From positions 1-7,986 of the forward strand of contig JAQGMD010000102.1 in assembly GCA_028292565.1 (NCBI GenBank): a DNA stretch of 7,986 nt, given 5' to 3'. Below, one piece after another: positions 7,676 through 7,986 of the stretch. The stretch is from Burkholderia sp. Its GTDB lineage: Bacteria; Pseudomonadota; Gammaproteobacteria; Burkholderiales; Burkholderiaceae. The stretch's first letter is position 1, and every line of letters begins with the position of its first letter. The translations under genes were made by a program, and so were the position numbers. The notes beneath the pieces are model-generated. The model was not told where the DNA came from. It saw only the letters and a list, made by a program, of their open reading frames with translations, and ran no database searches.

Positions 7676-7704
7676 CTGCTGCGGGTCAAATCGACCTGCA
7701 GCAG
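7676..7704 (+). other. Strong hairpin between fusA and tuf
   Basis: A 12-bp stem is formed by 7676-7687 and 7693-7704, perfect apart from one G-T wobble (7683/7697), with a 5-nt loop AAATC. It begins 10 nt after the fusA stop. No T run follows on the + strand, so it is not a standard intrinsic terminator. It could stabilise the upstream mRNA 3' end, mark a processing site, or partly attenuate transcription. EF-Tu is needed in large excess over EF-G, so an element here could help set their ratio; that role is inferred. Confidence 0.6.
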
Positions 7705-7763
7705 CAACAGCGGACTCCAGAAATACTTAATTAATAATTCGTTCTTTTTGAAGGAAATTTAAA

Positions 7764-7986
7764 ATGGCAAAAGGCAAGTTTGAGCGGACCAAGCCGCACG
7801 TGAATGTAGGCACGATTGGTCACGTTGACCATGGCAAGACGACGCTGACCGCAGCGATTGCGACGGTGTTGTCGAAGAAGTTTGGCGGCGAAGCCAAGGC
7901 CTACGACCAGATCGACGCGGCGCCGGAAGAAAAAGCGCGCGGCATCACGATCAACACTGCGCACGTGGAATACGAAACGGCCAACC
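7764..7986 (+). CDS. tuf: Translation elongation factor Tu (3'-truncated by window edge)
   Basis: EF-Tu is the abundant GTPase that carries aminoacyl-tRNA to the ribosomal A site. Only the first 74 complete codons of about 396 are in the window. The sequence begins [20 protein letters not shown]. The P-loop is GHVDHGKTT (about residues 19-27) and the switch I motif [13 protein letters not shown] is at about 59-71. The start is supported by AAGGA at 7751-7755, 8 nt upstream of the ATG, and by the family N-terminus. It follows fusA in the standard str order. Many proteobacteria carry a second, nearly identical tuf elsewhere, so this copy would be the tufA-type one by position. The spacer at 7721-7745 is AT-rich, but no well-spaced promoter pair was found in it. 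Confidence 0.98.
   Translation, partial: MAKGKFERTKPHVNVGTIGHVDHGKTTLTAAIATVLSKKFGGEAKAYDQIDAAPEEKARGITINTAHVEYETAN

Noticed and set aside
1..7986. CRISPR arrays, tRNA or rRNA genes, insertion sequences, or an undescribed multi-gene system
   Set aside because: No regularly spaced repeats, tRNA-like segments, transposase motifs or terminal inverted repeats with target duplications were seen, and nearly all of the window is accounted for by rpoC and the str operon.

Overview
The window is a housekeeping segment of a proteobacterial chromosome. It holds the 3' part of rpoC (RNA polymerase beta' subunit), then the start of the str operon in the order rpsL, rpsG, fusA, tuf. All intact genes are on the + strand. 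Protein sequence style points to Betaproteobacteria, most likely order Burkholderiales and plausibly family Oxalobacteraceae: S12 begins [10 protein letters not shown] and ends in an AKRAKA-type tail, and RpoC and EF-G are of the Burkholderiales kind. The family assignment is an inference from memory of related proteins, not from a search.

Layout: (1) positions 1-3508 carry rpoC without its first ~250 codons. (2) A strong GAAA-loop intrinsic terminator lies at 3525-3565. (3) On the minus strand, 3581-4048 carries the C-terminal third of a phosphoethanolamine transferase of the alkaline-phosphatase/sulfatase fold (EptA/MCR-like). Its membrane domain and nucleophile region are gone, so it is a gene remnant. 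(4) 4049-4205 holds no gene. (5) A near-consensus sigma-70 promoter (4206-4234) with a GC-rich discriminator is followed by a structured leader of about 197 nt (4241-4437). (6) rpsL (4438-4821), rpsG (4967-5437), fusA (5561-7666) and the first 74 codons of tuf (7764 to window end) follow, separated by gaps of 97-145 nt that contain hairpins.

The rpoC terminator and the new promoter show that the str operon is transcribed separately from the rpo genes. The str products work together: S12 and S7 are 30S ribosomal proteins, at the decoding site and as 3'-domain assembly primary binder respectively, EF-G translocates the ribosome, and EF-Tu delivers aminoacyl-tRNA.

The most notable single observation is in S12. 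The nearly invariant aspartate that RimO beta-methylthiolates (Asp88 in mature E. coli numbering) is read here as Val (codon GTC at 4702-4704), with intact surroundings. The second is the phosphoethanolamine transferase remnant wedged between rpoC and the str promoter. I see no evidence of a new multi-gene system; most of the window is ordinary, highly conserved translation and transcription machinery.
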